Positions 26,045-35,358 of a stretch of DNA of 64,000 nucleotides are shown here, one piece after another. The stretch covers positions 50,134-114,133 of the forward strand of contig JACKQE010000015.1 in NCBI GenBank assembly GCA_024233005.1, written 5' to 3'. The position numbers and the translations under genes are program-made. Within the stretch, counting starts at the first letter, position 1. The number at the start of each line of letters is the position of its first letter. A model generated the notes under the pieces. That model was given only the letters and a program-made list of their open reading frames with translations, ran no database searches and was not told the DNA's origin. Source of the DNA: Akkermansiaceae bacterium (GTDB lineage: Bacteria > Verrucomicrobiota > Verrucomicrobiia > Verrucomicrobiales > DEV007).

Positions 26045-27214
26045 TCAATTCCCGACCTGCTCATAGAGCGCGCCGATATTGAAGGTGATGATGTCATCGC
26101 CCACTTTGGGCTGGACCCCTTCGCCACTCCGGTTGTCACTCGTCAATTCTCCGAAGGCGAAATCCGGGTGGACCTCGGTGATTTTCAAGTAACCGACGAT
26201 ATCCTTCCCGCGCCGGATCGAAAGCTTTTGATCTTCCTTCAGGTTGCTCTCGGAGCCGCAGTTGACGGCGATGACATTGAGCTTTTGCAGATACTGGGTG
26301 ACTTTTCCAATGCTGGGAGCCGCCGCAATCATGTTGGCCAAATCCGCCATCGCTTTCATATCAGGGACCGTGGGCGGTGTCGTGGGAGATTCTCCTTTAT
26401 TCTGGCGCACCCCTTCGGATGAAATCTTGCCCACATCAATGGTTCCCGGAGCGGCCGGTATGGCGGTCGTGCTATCTTCCGGTCCGGGGCCTGCAATGGG
26501 AGGGCTGTCAGCAGCGACCGAAGCGACCGAGCCAGTGGTGGGAACAGCACGAAGGGGACGGGTGGGTTCAGGAATCGGTTCGATATGTTTGATCGCCTCT
26601 GGAATGGGGTCCAACTGAATGTCGTCCAAAGAGACCTCGCCCGGCGCGCTGGACGGCACGTTGCGAATGGCTTCCGGGATGGGATCCAATTTGATGGAGG
26701 CCAACTGGTCCACGGTAAGCCCGGAGGGATCAAGCGGCTCAGGACGGGAAGGGGACGGAGGAGCATCACCCTTTAACCGCGCGTAGCCTTGACGCAGCAA
26801 CTCCTGCTCTTGGCGGATGGCGGCCAAGGTTTTCTCATTTTCTTGCAGGACGGCCAGCGTTTCGTTGGAGGCCGGATGGGATGCGCTGGTCTCACCACCC
26901 ACCGTCGCAGGTCCTTGAGGGGGCAAGGATTCGGGCGCAACGGGTTCAATGGAGGCGAGTTCCTCCCGGGGGATGGCGTTTTGCGGAGAGGTCAAGGCCG
27001 GACCTGAGATGCCGGCATCCGTGGCCGACCCTGCCACTGCCGGCGGGGTCATGCTGGCGAGCAAATCTTGCTGGGCTTTGAATTTGGCTTCCAACTCCGA
27101 TTCTTTTTTGGAGTATTTGCTCTCGACGTAGTCCATGTAACTTTTGCCGGCAAGGACCAACAAAAGCAGCCCTGCAATGACAAGGGCGATGGTTCCGGTG
27201 TGCTGACTTTTCAT
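26045..27214 (-). CDS. Membrane-anchored proline-rich repeat protein, unknown function
   Basis: 389 residues, not recognised as a named family. One N-terminal transmembrane helix (TIALVIAGLLLLVLAGKSYM), a charged coiled-coil (ESKYSKKESELEAKFKAQQD), a long Pro/Ala/Glu/Ser-rich linker, then a repeated element LDPIPEAIRNVP / LDPIPEAIKHIEPIPEP near the middle. The last 110 residues look folded (VIAVNCGSESNLKEDQKLSI, RRGKDIVGYLKITEV, GVQPKVGDDII), a small beta-barrel-like pattern seen at the end of other PVC membrane proteins. Orientation should put the linker and C-domain in the periplasm. A spacer or envelope-tether role is a guess. Confidence 0.6.
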   Translation of the reverse strand: MKSQHTGTIALVIAGLLLLVLAGKSYMDYVESKYSKKESELEAKFKAQQDLLASMTPPAVAGSATDAGISGPALTSPQNAIPREELASIEPVAPESLPPQGPATVGGETSASHPASNETLAVLQENEKTLAAIRQEQELLRQGYARLKGDAPPSPSRPEPLDPSGLTVDQLASIKLDPIPEAIRNVPSSAPGEVSLDDIQLDPIPEAIKHIEPIPEPTRPLRAVPTTGSVASVAADSPPIAGPGPEDSTTAIPAAPGTIDVGKISSEGVRQNKGESPTTPPTVPDMKAMADLANMIAAAPSIGKVTQYLQKLNVIAVNCGSESNLKEDQKLSIRRGKDIVGYLKITEVHPDFAFGELTSDNRSGEGVQPKVGDDIITFNIGALYEQVGN

Positions 27215-27352
27215 GGAAAACCTGGGTGGGCAGGTGCCTTGGGCAAGAAATCGGATGACCTGAAAAGGTTCCGTTCCTCTGCACCGCTGGGGATGAATCT
27301 ATCCCAATCTTCTTAAAACGAAAGCAAATCGTTGCCCCTGCCACTCAGGAAA

Positions 27353-28450
27353 TTAGCGCACGACCCGCGCCCCGCCACCGCCGACCACCTTTTTGACCTC
27401 ATCCAGAGAAGCCATGCTGGTATCGCCCGGTGTGGTCATGGCCAGGGCACCGTGTGCGGCCCCATATTCCACCGCCGCGCGGGCATCATTGAAAGTAAGG
27501 AAGCCGTAGACCAATCCGGAGGCGAAACTGTCGCCTCCTCCGACACGGTCGAGAATTTCAAGCCGGTCGAAATGCTGACTTTCGTGGAATTCGCCATCAT
27601 GCCAGCAAATGGCAGCCCAATCATTCACGGTCGCGGTATGCACTTCCCGGAGAGTGGTGGCGGTGGCCTGAAAATTGGGAAATTCCTGCACGGCACGGCT
27701 GATCATCTTCTTGAAATTTGCGACGTCAACTCCGCGGATGTTTTCATCCATGCCTTCGACTTCGAATCCCAAACAGGCCGTAAAATCCTCTTCATTGCCG
27801 ATCATCACATCCACGTATTGAGCAATTTCGCGGTTCACTTCCCGCGCCTTGGCCTGCCCGCCAATGGATTTCCACAGACTGGGACGGTAGTTCAAATCAT
27901 AGGAGACCATGGTGCCGTGCTTTTTGGCCGCTTTGCAGGCTTCGATGGTCAGTTCAGCAGTGGTTTCACTGAGGGCCGCAAAGATCCCCCCCGTATGGAA
28001 CCACCGGCTTCCTTGCTGGCCAAAAATGTTCTCCCAATCGATATCGCCCGGCTTCATTTGGCTGGCGGCGGTGTTGCCGCGGTCAGGGCAACCGACCGCC
28101 CCGCGGATGCCGAAGCCACGCTCGGTAAAATTCAGCCCATTGCGCACCGTGCGCCCGATCCCGTCATAGTCGCGCCAGACGAGGTGGCGGGTATCGACGC
28201 CTCCCTGAAGGATGAAATCTTCGATCAGACGCCCCACCGGATTGTCTGCAAATGCCGTGACCACTGCCGTCCGCAGGCCGAAACACCTCCGCAGTCCCCG
28301 GGCGACATTGTATTCCCCGCCCCCTTCCCAAGCGGCAAAATTCCGAGCGGTGTGGACACGCCCCTCGCCAGGGTCGAGCCGAAGCATGACTTCCCCGAGG
28401 GAAACACAGTCGTATTCGCAAGTGTCGGCAGGTTTGATGGACAGGGACAT
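27353..28450 (-). CDS. kdgK: PfkB-family sugar kinase, 2-keto-3-deoxygluconate kinase-like
   Basis: 365 residues of the ribokinase/PfkB family. Visible are YDCVSLGEVMLRLDPGEGRV at the start, GGGEYNVARGLRRCFGL (substrate loop), VSYDLNYRPSLWKSIGG, VMIGNEEDFTACLG and the ATP/anion-hole motif DRVGGGDSFASGLVYG with the catalytic Asp. The long spacing of LGEVMLRLDP and NYRPSLW is typical of KDG kinases, which make KDPG for the Entner-Doudoroff split. No aldolase is adjacent, so the exact sugar is inferred. Squalene-oxidase-repeat gene lies 30 nt upstream. Confidence 0.8.
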   Translation of the reverse strand: MSLSIKPADTCEYDCVSLGEVMLRLDPGEGRVHTARNFAAWEGGGEYNVARGLRRCFGLRTAVVTAFADNPVGRLIEDFILQGGVDTRHLVWRDYDGIGRTVRNGLNFTERGFGIRGAVGCPDRGNTAASQMKPGDIDWENIFGQQGSRWFHTGGIFAALSETTAELTIEACKAAKKHGTMVSYDLNYRPSLWKSIGGQAKAREVNREIAQYVDVMIGNEEDFTACLGFEVEGMDENIRGVDVANFKKMISRAVQEFPNFQATATTLREVHTATVNDWAAICWHDGEFHESQHFDRLEILDRVGGGDSFASGLVYGFLTFNDARAAVEYGAAHGALAMTTPGDTSMASLDEVKKVVGGGGARVVR

Positions 28451-28480
28451 GGTTGTCTAATGGATGGGGTAATCGATGAA

Positions 28481-29554
28481 TCAGGGGGTTTCGTCCACCG
28501 TTTCGTCGCGCTGATAGATGGGCAGTTGGCGGAACGGAACGGTGAAACTGAGCAGCATCATGCTGGTCGCGTAAGCACTCCCGTCGCGGCCATCGGCCCA
28601 GCTGCCATTGGCATTCTGCTTCGGCAGGTAATGGGAGTACATCCAGTCCGAATACTCCTGCCAGTAGCGCCCTCCCAACTGGAACATGGCCTGGGAGTTG
28701 TAGTAGTGGGCGTAATACTCGTGGGCATGCCCCGGGATTTGTTTGTAGGTGCTGAGGATGGTATCCCCGGCCTTGAAGGTGGAGGGAGTGCCGTGACCTC
28801 CACACAGTTCCAGGCAAAGCAGACCGCATCCCGTGAGGGTCTCGAAATGCCCCCAGGGATCCGTGTAGCCAAAGGTGCCTTTTTCCTTGTCGTGGTTGCG
28901 GAGGACGTAGTTGACCGCCGATTGGATGGCCTCGTCGGGAACCGCAGCCCCGTTCAGCTTGGCGGACCGAAGCGCCATCAGAGCCCAACCGGAACAGGAG
29001 AGGTCCGAATCCCGTGAGTCCGGCTTGTAACGCCACCCGCCCTGGTGTTGGTCTGTCTTGGGGACGGCTTGTGCGGAGAGGATCAATTTGGTGGCCCGGC
29101 CCAGCACCCTGTCGAGCTGCTCCTGTTTTTCCGGGGAAACCATGCCGCTGCATTCTGAGAGGAACAGGGTCGCAATGTTGTGCGCATACATCAGGCCATG
29201 CCCGGAATCACTGCGGTCGAGGAGTCCGTTGGCATGGGGGCTTTCCAGCACGTAGTTGAGGCAACGTTCCAGGTTCTCCGCATACTGGCCCTGCTCCGGA
29301 GTGTAACCGGCGGAGAGGAAGGCCATGCCGACGAGGGAGACGATGCCGGTGGACCGCCCGTATTGGTCTTCGAAGCTGCCATCCGGCTTTTGGGCGCCCG
29401 CCAGAAAGGCCAACCCCCGGTCGACAGCCTGCACCACCGCCTCACGGTGCTTTTCAAAAGCGGCGTTATTCCTGTCGGAGAGTGACTGCGCGCAGGTTAC
29501 CCCCGGGACAAAGACGCACAAATTCAAAGCAATGCGGAGCGGCAGGGAGTTCAT
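28481..29554 (-). CDS. Secreted prenyltransferase/squalene-oxidase-repeat protein
   Basis: 357 residues with a signal peptide (MNSLPLRIALNLCVFVPGVTCA) and alpha/alpha-toroid repeats: AVDRGLAFLAGAQKPDGSFE, TDQHQGGWRYKPDSRDSDLS, SAVNYVLRNHDKEKGTFGYT and YLPKQNANGSWADGRDGSAY. These are the QW-like repeats shared with squalene-hopene cyclases and prenyltransferases, but a D-x-D-D catalytic motif of true cyclases is not visible. Proteins of this kind are abundant in PVC bacteria and their role is unknown. ATG 29554 starts the signal peptide. Probably cotranscribed with the PfkB kinase. Confidence 0.82.
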   Translation of the reverse strand: MNSLPLRIALNLCVFVPGVTCAQSLSDRNNAAFEKHREAVVQAVDRGLAFLAGAQKPDGSFEDQYGRSTGIVSLVGMAFLSAGYTPEQGQYAENLERCLNYVLESPHANGLLDRSDSGHGLMYAHNIATLFLSECSGMVSPEKQEQLDRVLGRATKLILSAQAVPKTDQHQGGWRYKPDSRDSDLSCSGWALMALRSAKLNGAAVPDEAIQSAVNYVLRNHDKEKGTFGYTDPWGHFETLTGCGLLCLELCGGHGTPSTFKAGDTILSTYKQIPGHAHEYYAHYYNSQAMFQLGGRYWQEYSDWMYSHYLPKQNANGSWADGRDGSAYATSMMLLSFTVPFRQLPIYQRDETVDETP

Positions 29555-29628
29555 GGCAACGATGCGGACAATTCCCCAATGTGGAACAGAATCCCTTTGA
29601 CGCGAGCACGATTTCAAGAGGGAAAAGG

Positions 29629-31119
29629 TCAGGAATCAGATTGGCGCGATTTGTTTTCGAACCTCATGTATTTCTTAATGAAAGCCATATCGACCTCACC
29701 GGTGGGGCCATTCCGCTGCTTGGCGATGATGAGCTGGGCCTCGCCTTCCATTTCTTCCTTTTCCTCGCTGTTTTCGGCATAGACCTCAGGCCGGATTAGC
29801 AGTCCGACCAAATCGGCATCTTGTTCGATGGCGCCCGACTCACGGAGATCGCTCATCTTGGGTTTGCCGCCGCCCCGGGCGTCGGGCTGGCGGTTCAACT
29901 GGGCGAGAACAATGATGGGAATGTTGAGTTCTTTGGCCAGCGATTTGATGCCACGGGAAATTTCCGCGATTTCCACCTGGCGTCCGTCATTGCGTCCCAG
30001 GCCAGGGGCTTTGAGCAACTGAAGGTAGTCGATTGCGATGAGCTGGATATCGAACGACTTTTTCATGCGCCGCGCTTTGGCCCGCAGCTCCATGATCGTC
30101 AAACCGGGGGTATCATCAATGTAGATCTGGCTGTTGGCGAGTCTCGCGGCCGCGTCCATGAGCCGGGGAAAGTCGGTTTGCTGGGAAAGAAAGCCCCCCC
30201 GCAATTTCTGCATTTCCACGCGGGCCAGCGAGCACAGCAGGCGTTGCACGAGCTGTTCGCTGCTCATTTCCAGGGAAAACACCGCTGCCGCCCGGGGATT
30301 GTCCCGATCGAGGGCCACATTTTCCACCACATTCATCACGAACGAGGTTTTGCCCATCGAAGGTCGGGCCGCGATGACGATCATTTCTCCGCCGTGGAGG
30401 CCGTTGGTCATGCCGTCGAGCTCAGTGAAACCGGTCGAAAGCCCGGTCGTGGGGCCGGACCGGTCATAATACATTTTTTCGATGGTCTTGATGACCTCGA
30501 TGACCTGGCTCCGCATGTCCAGCGGGCCTTGGTTTTTCTCGGCCTGGTCACGGATCGCCAGCACGCGGGCCTCGACTCCGTCAAGGAGACCGGTCACGTC
30601 CTCGGGATCCTCGTAAGCCTTGGCGATACTTTCGGTGCAGCCGACGATGACCTGGCGAAGGACATACTTTTCTTTGAGGATTTCGACATACTGATCGAAA
30701 AAGGCGGTCGTCGGGACGTCGTTGAGAAGCTCCGCCAAAGCTCCATAACCACCCGCTTTTTCCAGCAAACCCCGGTCGGTAAGGATGGCGTTGAGGGTGA
30801 TCAGGTCAATCTCGCCGCCGGGCCGGTTGCGGAAAAGGTCCAGCAGGGTTTCATAAATGACCTTGTGTGAAGGCACATAGAAGAAATCTGGAATCATTTT
30901 CTCCACCGACCGACCGATGATGTCATTCGGATCCTTGAGCATGCAGCTCAACGCGGCCCTTTCCGTGTCGGCACTGACGGGCAAGGAGCGCAGAATGTCG
31001 TCCGCCGCCTTGGGGCCCTGGTTGTTGCCACGCAAAGAGGGGCCGTGGTGCGCCACCTTGCCGCCGGACTCGCCGCTTCCAGAGTGGGACGGGCTGGCGG
31101 ATTTGGTCGGAGCTGGCAT
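29629..31119 (-). CDS. dnaB: Replicative DNA helicase DnaB
   Basis: 496 residues. DnaB is the hexameric helicase that unwinds DNA at the fork. A basic, low-complexity N-terminal tail (about 1-40) precedes the DnaB N-terminal domain (SADTERAALSCMLKDPN onward). The RecA-like core has Walker A ARPSMGKTSFVMNV, Walker B LIAIDYLQLL, arginine/DNA loops MSDLRESGAIEQDADLV and RQPDARGGGKPK. ATG 31119 is preferred to an upstream TTG. The order rplI-dnaB is the common bacterial arrangement, but a terminator between them here implies a separate dnaB promoter in 31120-31303. Confidence 0.96.
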   Translation of the reverse strand: MPAPTKSASPSHSGSGESGGKVAHHGPSLRGNNQGPKAADDILRSLPVSADTERAALSCMLKDPNDIIGRSVEKMIPDFFYVPSHKVIYETLLDLFRNRPGGEIDLITLNAILTDRGLLEKAGGYGALAELLNDVPTTAFFDQYVEILKEKYVLRQVIVGCTESIAKAYEDPEDVTGLLDGVEARVLAIRDQAEKNQGPLDMRSQVIEVIKTIEKMYYDRSGPTTGLSTGFTELDGMTNGLHGGEMIVIAARPSMGKTSFVMNVVENVALDRDNPRAAAVFSLEMSSEQLVQRLLCSLARVEMQKLRGGFLSQQTDFPRLMDAAARLANSQIYIDDTPGLTIMELRAKARRMKKSFDIQLIAIDYLQLLKAPGLGRNDGRQVEIAEISRGIKSLAKELNIPIIVLAQLNRQPDARGGGKPKMSDLRESGAIEQDADLVGLLIRPEVYAENSEEKEEMEGEAQLIIAKQRNGPTGEVDMAFIKKYMRFENKSRQSDS

Positions 31120-31303
31120 AAGTAAAGACCTCAAGTAATTGTTGACAAACAGATAACGTAATACCGAAGCCTTGACGGGCGCCGCCTTCCGGGGCTTGGA
31201 CGCAACTCACCAAGGGATTGTCAGATTGCGTCGTGAGAAGTCCTCCGCCAAGCAGAAAATTTTCTGAGGTGAAGAATTTTGGATTTGCAATGGCGACGGA
31301 AAC

Positions 31304-31336
31304 AAAAAGGGCGGCGCAGTTGCCCGCGTCGCCCTT
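31304..31336 (-). terminator. Rho-independent terminator of rplI
   Basis: On the minus strand, stem AAGGGCG/CGCCCTT with an inner CGC/GCG pairing is followed by a T-run, 24 nt after the rplI stop. It separates rplI from dnaB. The 184 nt between it and dnaB hold no recognisable gene. Confidence 0.8.
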
Positions 31337-31360
31337 CAAAAGATCGGTAGGGGAAGGGGA

Positions 31361-31855
31361 TCAATCTTCGGAAGATTCACCCGCTTTTTCCGGACGCTCG
31401 TCTTCAGCCTTGACCTTCAGGGGAAGGATCACCTCGACCTGAGGATGGATGCGGACCGGGATTTCAAATTCGCCGGTGCCTTTGATGGGCTTGTCCAATT
31501 TGATGGCGTGACGATCGATATCCAGCTTGGTCTTTTCCTTGATCCCCTGAACGATGTCGGAGTTGGTGATCGAACCGAAGGCTTTGTTCGTGCCGCCGAT
31601 GGAAAGGTACAAGGTCAACTTCAGTTTGCGCAGCTTGGTTGCGGTGACCTCGGCAGCCGCCAACTCTTCGGCCTCACGTTTGCCGCGGAGCTCCTGGAGG
31701 TGTTTCAGATGACGGAGGTTGGCTTTCGTGGCCTCAAAGGCTTTGCCGGTGGGAATCAGGAAATTGGAGGCAAATCCGCGACGAACGGCTACGACGTCGG
31801 CTTCACAACCGAGGCCGTCGATTTTCTCGCGGAGGATGACTTGAACGTTGGACAT
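31361..31855 (-). CDS. rplI: 50S ribosomal protein L9
   Basis: 164 residues. bL9 binds 23S rRNA and helps hold reading-frame fidelity. The N-domain carries VQVILREKIDGLGCEADVVA and VRRGFASNFLIPTGKAFEAT, then the long connecting helix (LRHLKHLQELRGKREAEEL) and the C-domain GSITNSDIVQGIKEKTKLDI and GEFEIPVRIHPQVEVIL. An acidic tail of about 15 residues extends past the usual end. ATG 31855 gives the canonical start. The gene order rplI-dnaB is common, without the usual rpsF-ssb-rpsR in view. Confidence 0.96.
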   Translation of the reverse strand: MSNVQVILREKIDGLGCEADVVAVRRGFASNFLIPTGKAFEATKANLRHLKHLQELRGKREAEELAAAEVTATKLRKLKLTLYLSIGGTNKAFGSITNSDIVQGIKEKTKLDIDRHAIKLDKPIKGTGEFEIPVRIHPQVEVILPLKVKAEDERPEKAGESSED

Positions 31856-31943
31856 GGAATCAGCAGGGTGAACAGGTGAAAGGGCGCGACCGTAACCGCG
31901 AAGAAAGCATCTGTCAAGCATCGGTCTGCTTCGCGGCACCAAC

Positions 31944-31979
31944 AAAAAACGCCGGTCCCGAATGACTCCGGAACCGGCG
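31944..31979 (-). terminator. Rho-independent terminator of the EF-hand gene
   Basis: On the minus strand a 7-bp stem CGCCGGT/ACCGGCG (with extra inner pairs) is followed by TTTTTT. It lies 40 nt past the EF-hand gene stop and just before the rplI promoter region. Confidence 0.82.
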
Positions 31980-32019
31980 CGAGAGGTGAAAGGGCTGGCC
32001 CTTCAGAAATCAGGGGACC

Positions 32020-32337
32020 TTATGGCTTCGGTTTCTTGGGAGCGGGAGGCGCGGAGAGCTCTTCCTTGGTGAGGAACCCGTCCTTGTCTTTGTCGATGCG
32101 ATCGAAGGCCTTGCCGACTGCCTCGTCGCCGCCTTTGGCTTTCATGCCTTCGGCCATTTTGGTTTTGCCGAACTCAGCCTTGCTCAACTTGCCGTCTTTG
32201 TCCTCGTCGGACTTGAGCATCATTTCCGCACGCTTCACCGGATCGACCGGCGCTTTTTTCTTTTCGGCTTCGGCACCGAAGGTGGGGCCGACAGCGAGAG
32301 CGAGGGCCGCGAGAGTCAGAAGCAATTTGGTCTTCAT
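32020..32337 (-). CDS. Small secreted EF-hand protein
   Basis: 105 residues: signal peptide (MKTKLLLTLAALALAVGPTFGA), a Lys-rich linker, then two EF-hand calcium loops, DEDKDGKLSKAEF and DKDKDGFLTKEEL, and a Pro/Lys tail. Loop positions 1, 3, 5 and 12 carry acidic or Asn-type ligands, so both hands should bind calcium. Small periplasmic EF-hand proteins are common in PVC bacteria and have no fixed role. It is a single-gene unit with its own terminator. Confidence 0.9.
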   Translation of the reverse strand: MKTKLLLTLAALALAVGPTFGAEAEKKKAPVDPVKRAEMMLKSDEDKDGKLSKAEFGKTKMAEGMKAKGGDEAVGKAFDRIDKDKDGFLTKEELSAPPAPKKPKP

Positions 32338-32427
32338 ATGGGTATTGATTTTGAGTTTGGTTTTTGGGTTGAATCCCTATCAACAGCAAATTCGTCCAAG
32401 TGTTTCGAAGAATTTTTCCGCTGGCAA

Positions 32428-34287
32428 TTATTTTTTCAGCGCTGTCTCCATCAGCGAATAACCGCGATTGACCATTGAGGCCCGGTCTTCCAGAAAGCCC
32501 GCAGTAAGGAGCGCCTGGTCCAAAAGGAGACGGGCCACCAGTTCCGCCAGTTCGGGATTCTCTGTCCGGGCGGCCGCAAGCTGATGGATCAGGGGATGCC
32601 GGGGATTGATTTCGATGCGGACTTTGACCGGGGGAGCGGGCTGGTCCGGGTTCATCGCCTTCATGAATTCCCTCATCTGCGCGGTCGGGGCGTGTTCCGG
32701 ACTGAGGGCTGCCAGGGGACTGTCGACGAGACGGTTGCCGGCCAGAACGTCATCCGCAGCGTCTCCCATTTTGTCTTTGAGAAAGGCACAAAGTCCTTCC
32801 AGCGCTTCACCGCTGAGAGCCTCTCCGGCGGGTGTTTCCACCGGATCGGGCAATTCCACGGTGTCGCTGTCACCGCTGACGAGTTTCTTGCCGGAAAATT
32901 CCCGCAGGTTCCGCACCACATAATCATCCCCGCTTTCGGTGAGGTAAATCACTTCAATGCCCCGGGATTTGAACGCTTCCAAATAGGGAAGGGTTTCAAT
33001 CCCGGTCCGCGAATCTCCGGAAAGGAAATAGATCTCACCTTGGTCCTCCTTGGCCCGGGAAACATAGTCGGCGAGGGACGTCAGCGTGCCGGGCTCGGTG
33101 GAGGAACTCTCAAAGCGGAGCAGTTTCGCCAGATCCTCCCGGTGATCCGTGTCATTGACGACGCCTTCGCGCAGGAAGCGTCCAAATTTGCGGAAGAATT
33201 TCACGTATTCCTCCGGTTTCTCGCGAGCTTCCCCTTCGAGGAATTTCAGGAAGCGCCGGGTCACGACACGGTTCAACTTTTTCACCAAGGAACTGTCCTG
33301 CATCGTCTCCCGGCTGATGTTGAGCGGAAGATCGGCACTGTCGATGACGCCACGGACGAACCGCAGCCAGTCCGGCAGGAGGCCGCGGGGATTCGGATCA
33401 ATGAGGATTTTCTTGCAATACAATCCCACGCCGGGATCCATCTGACCGAAACCGAACAGTTCGGTGTTCTCCTGGGGCACGAAAAGCAGGGCATGGATGT
33501 CCAGAGGGGCATCCGCCGTGAAATGCATGCGGTATTGGGGTTCATCCCAGGCTTTGGCAATGAACTTGTAGAATTCCTTGTATTCGTCCTCGCTGATGTC
33601 CGATTTGCTCTTCATCCAGAGCGCTTCCACTTTGTTGACCCGCTCACCGTCCAAGAGGATGGGAAAAGGAACGAAGTTGGAGTAATTCTCCAGAATGTGC
33701 TGCACGCGGCTTTTTTCGCAGAATTCGGCGTGCTCTTCCTTCAAGTGGACCACAATGCGACACCCGCGGGAGACATCCTCCGAGGGGGTGATGCTATATT
33801 CGCTTTTGCCATCACTTTCCCAGACAAGGTGCTCCGCATCCTGGCGCCAGCTGTGGGTGGCCACGGTGACCTTGTCTGCCACCATAAAGGCGGAGTAAAA
33901 TCCGACGCCGAACTGGCCAATCAGGGCGGACTCCTTTCGCTGGGTTTCCGACAGGGCTTGGAGGAATTTTTTAGAGCCGGAGTGGGCGATCGTGCCCAGG
34001 TTTTCCACCAACTCCTCCCGGGTCATGCCAATACCGGCGTCCGCAAAGGTGATGGTGCGGGCCTCGGCATCCGTGGTGATCGTGATTTCCAACGGGGCCT
34101 CGGAATCGAAAATTTCCTTTTCTGTATGCTGCAAATGGCGCAGTTTTTCCAAGGCATCGGAGGCATTGGAGACGAGTTCACGGACAAAGATTTCTTTATC
34201 CGTATAAAGAGAGTGAATGACGATGTCGAGAATCTGGCGGACTTCCGCCTGGAATTCCTGCTTGGTGACGTTTGTAGGGGCTGACAT
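32428..34287 (-). CDS. htpG: Chaperone HtpG (Hsp90)
   Basis: 619 residues. HtpG is the bacterial Hsp90, an ATP-driven dimeric chaperone. The GHKL ATPase has motif I FVRELVSNASDALEKLR (catalytic Glu), motif II DAGIGMTREELVENLGTIA and motif III GQFGVGFYSAFMVAD. The middle domain includes RGVIDSADLPLNISRE with the ATP-contacting Arg/Asn region. The C-terminal dimerisation domain is complete. ATG 34287 gives the standard MSAPTNVTKQEFQAEVRQIL start. It is divergent from a secreted SMP-30 protein with 132 nt between them. Confidence 0.96.
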   Translation of the reverse strand: MSAPTNVTKQEFQAEVRQILDIVIHSLYTDKEIFVRELVSNASDALEKLRHLQHTEKEIFDSEAPLEITITTDAEARTITFADAGIGMTREELVENLGTIAHSGSKKFLQALSETQRKESALIGQFGVGFYSAFMVADKVTVATHSWRQDAEHLVWESDGKSEYSITPSEDVSRGCRIVVHLKEEHAEFCEKSRVQHILENYSNFVPFPILLDGERVNKVEALWMKSKSDISEDEYKEFYKFIAKAWDEPQYRMHFTADAPLDIHALLFVPQENTELFGFGQMDPGVGLYCKKILIDPNPRGLLPDWLRFVRGVIDSADLPLNISRETMQDSSLVKKLNRVVTRRFLKFLEGEAREKPEEYVKFFRKFGRFLREGVVNDTDHREDLAKLLRFESSSTEPGTLTSLADYVSRAKEDQGEIYFLSGDSRTGIETLPYLEAFKSRGIEVIYLTESGDDYVVRNLREFSGKKLVSGDSDTVELPDPVETPAGEALSGEALEGLCAFLKDKMGDAADDVLAGNRLVDSPLAALSPEHAPTAQMREFMKAMNPDQPAPPVKVRIEINPRHPLIHQLAAARTENPELAELVARLLLDQALLTAGFLEDRASMVNRGYSLMETALKK

Positions 34288-34419
34288 TGCGGGGATAGAA
34301 CGGTTCGTGATTTTGCGAAAGGGGAAATAGTGAGCATCTTGCGCCTTGTCAAGCTGTGGCTTGGATTCCTGACAGGAGATGACTTGACGGGGGAGGGGGA
34401 ATTCAGTCAGTCTCCCGGG

Positions 34420-35283
34420 ATGAAATCCTCCCTGATACTTTTCGCCCTGTTGGCCGCCGCCACGGTCTCCCAGGCACAGTCCCCCGTCCCCGCCGCGGCT
34501 GCCGTGCGCAAGCTCGCGGATGGATTCAAATTCACCGAAGGACCTTCGGTCGGGCCTGATGGCCGCATCTATTTCTCGGACATTCCCAATGCCCGGATCA
34601 TGGTCTACGATCCCAAAACAGCCATAACCACGGTTCATCGGGAGAATTCCGGAGGTGCCAATGGTCTGGTATGGACCTCTGAAGGGCATCTGATTGCCTG
34701 TGAGGGAAAGGCTCGACGAGTCTCCCGTCAGCATGGAACCCAGATCACGGCGGTGGCCGAGCTTGTGGAGGGAAAGAAGCTCAATGCCCCGAACGATCTG
34801 GCCCTTGATGGCAAGGGAGGCCTCTATTTCTCCGATCCGGCTTACGGGCGGAAGCCGGATGAACTGGAGCAAGGTGTGGAAGGGGTCTACCATGTCGCCC
34901 TTGCGGATGGAACCATCACTCGGGTGGTGGGAGATCTGGTCCGTCCCAATGGACTCGTTTTCTCTCCCGACCGCCGGATTCTTTACATCGCCGATGCCGG
35001 AGCCGGGAAGATTTGGGCCTACGATGTGACTGGACCGGGGAAATTGGGAAAAAAGCGCGCCTTTGCCGACGCCGGGAGTGATGGAATGACAGTGGACACC
35101 CAAGGGCGCGTTTACCTGACCTGGAAAGGCGAAATCTGGATCTTTTCCGCCGAAGGGAAAGAATTGGGCCGGATTGCCTGTCCGGAAGCCCCCGCCAATT
35201 GCCTCCTGACCGGGAAAACCCTCTACATCACTGCCCGGACAGGCTTCTACAGCATCGATCTTGACGCGGAAGGCGTGCAATAA
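34420..35283 (+). CDS. Secreted SMP-30/gluconolactonase-family protein
   Basis: 287 residues with signal peptide (MKSSLILFALLAAATVSQAQ). The propeller carries FTEGPSVGPDGRIYFSDIP, NGLVWTSEGHLIACEG, NAPNDLALDGKGGLYFSDPA and RPNGLVFSPDRRILYIADA; metal ligands are the Glu of EGP, Asn of NAPND, and Asp of YIADA. It probably opens sugar or aromatic lactones in the periplasm. ATG 34420 starts the signal; a frame-extending upstream start lacks one. It ends 38 nt before the NsrR operator, so its unit is separate. Confidence 0.86.
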   Translation: MKSSLILFALLAAATVSQAQSPVPAAAAVRKLADGFKFTEGPSVGPDGRIYFSDIPNARIMVYDPKTAITTVHRENSGGANGLVWTSEGHLIACEGKARRVSRQHGTQITAVAELVEGKKLNAPNDLALDGKGGLYFSDPAYGRKPDELEQGVEGVYHVALADGTITRVVGDLVRPNGLVFSPDRRILYIADAGAGKIWAYDVTGPGKLGKKRAFADAGSDGMTVDTQGRVYLTWKGEIWIFSAEGKELGRIACPEAPANCLLTGKTLYITARTGFYSIDLDAEGVQ

Positions 35284-35321
35284 GCTCCGGCATTCCAAAC
35301 CCGATGGCACGATGACGCCCC

Positions 35322-35354
35322 TTTAAAAGATGTATCAAGGATGCATCTTTTAAA
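35322..35354. promoter_or_regulatory. NsrR-type operator (inverted repeat)
   Basis: The core is AAGATGTAT, 5 nt, ATGCATCTT (35327-35349), which matches the known NsrR site AAGATGYAT-N5-ATGCATCTT and deviates from perfect symmetry at one pair. The outer flanks extend the dyad: TTTAAAAGATG at 35322 mirrors CATCTTTTAAA ending at 35354. It ends 4 nt before the nsrR ATG, so bound repressor would block its own gene and the two cytochrome genes behind it. Seen directly; regulation itself is inference. Confidence 0.8.
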
Positions 35355-35358
35355 AATC

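Noticed and set aside
27332..29017. 561-codon plus-strand frame
   Set aside because: Antisense to the PfkB kinase and the squalene-oxidase-repeat gene, both of which have family motifs.
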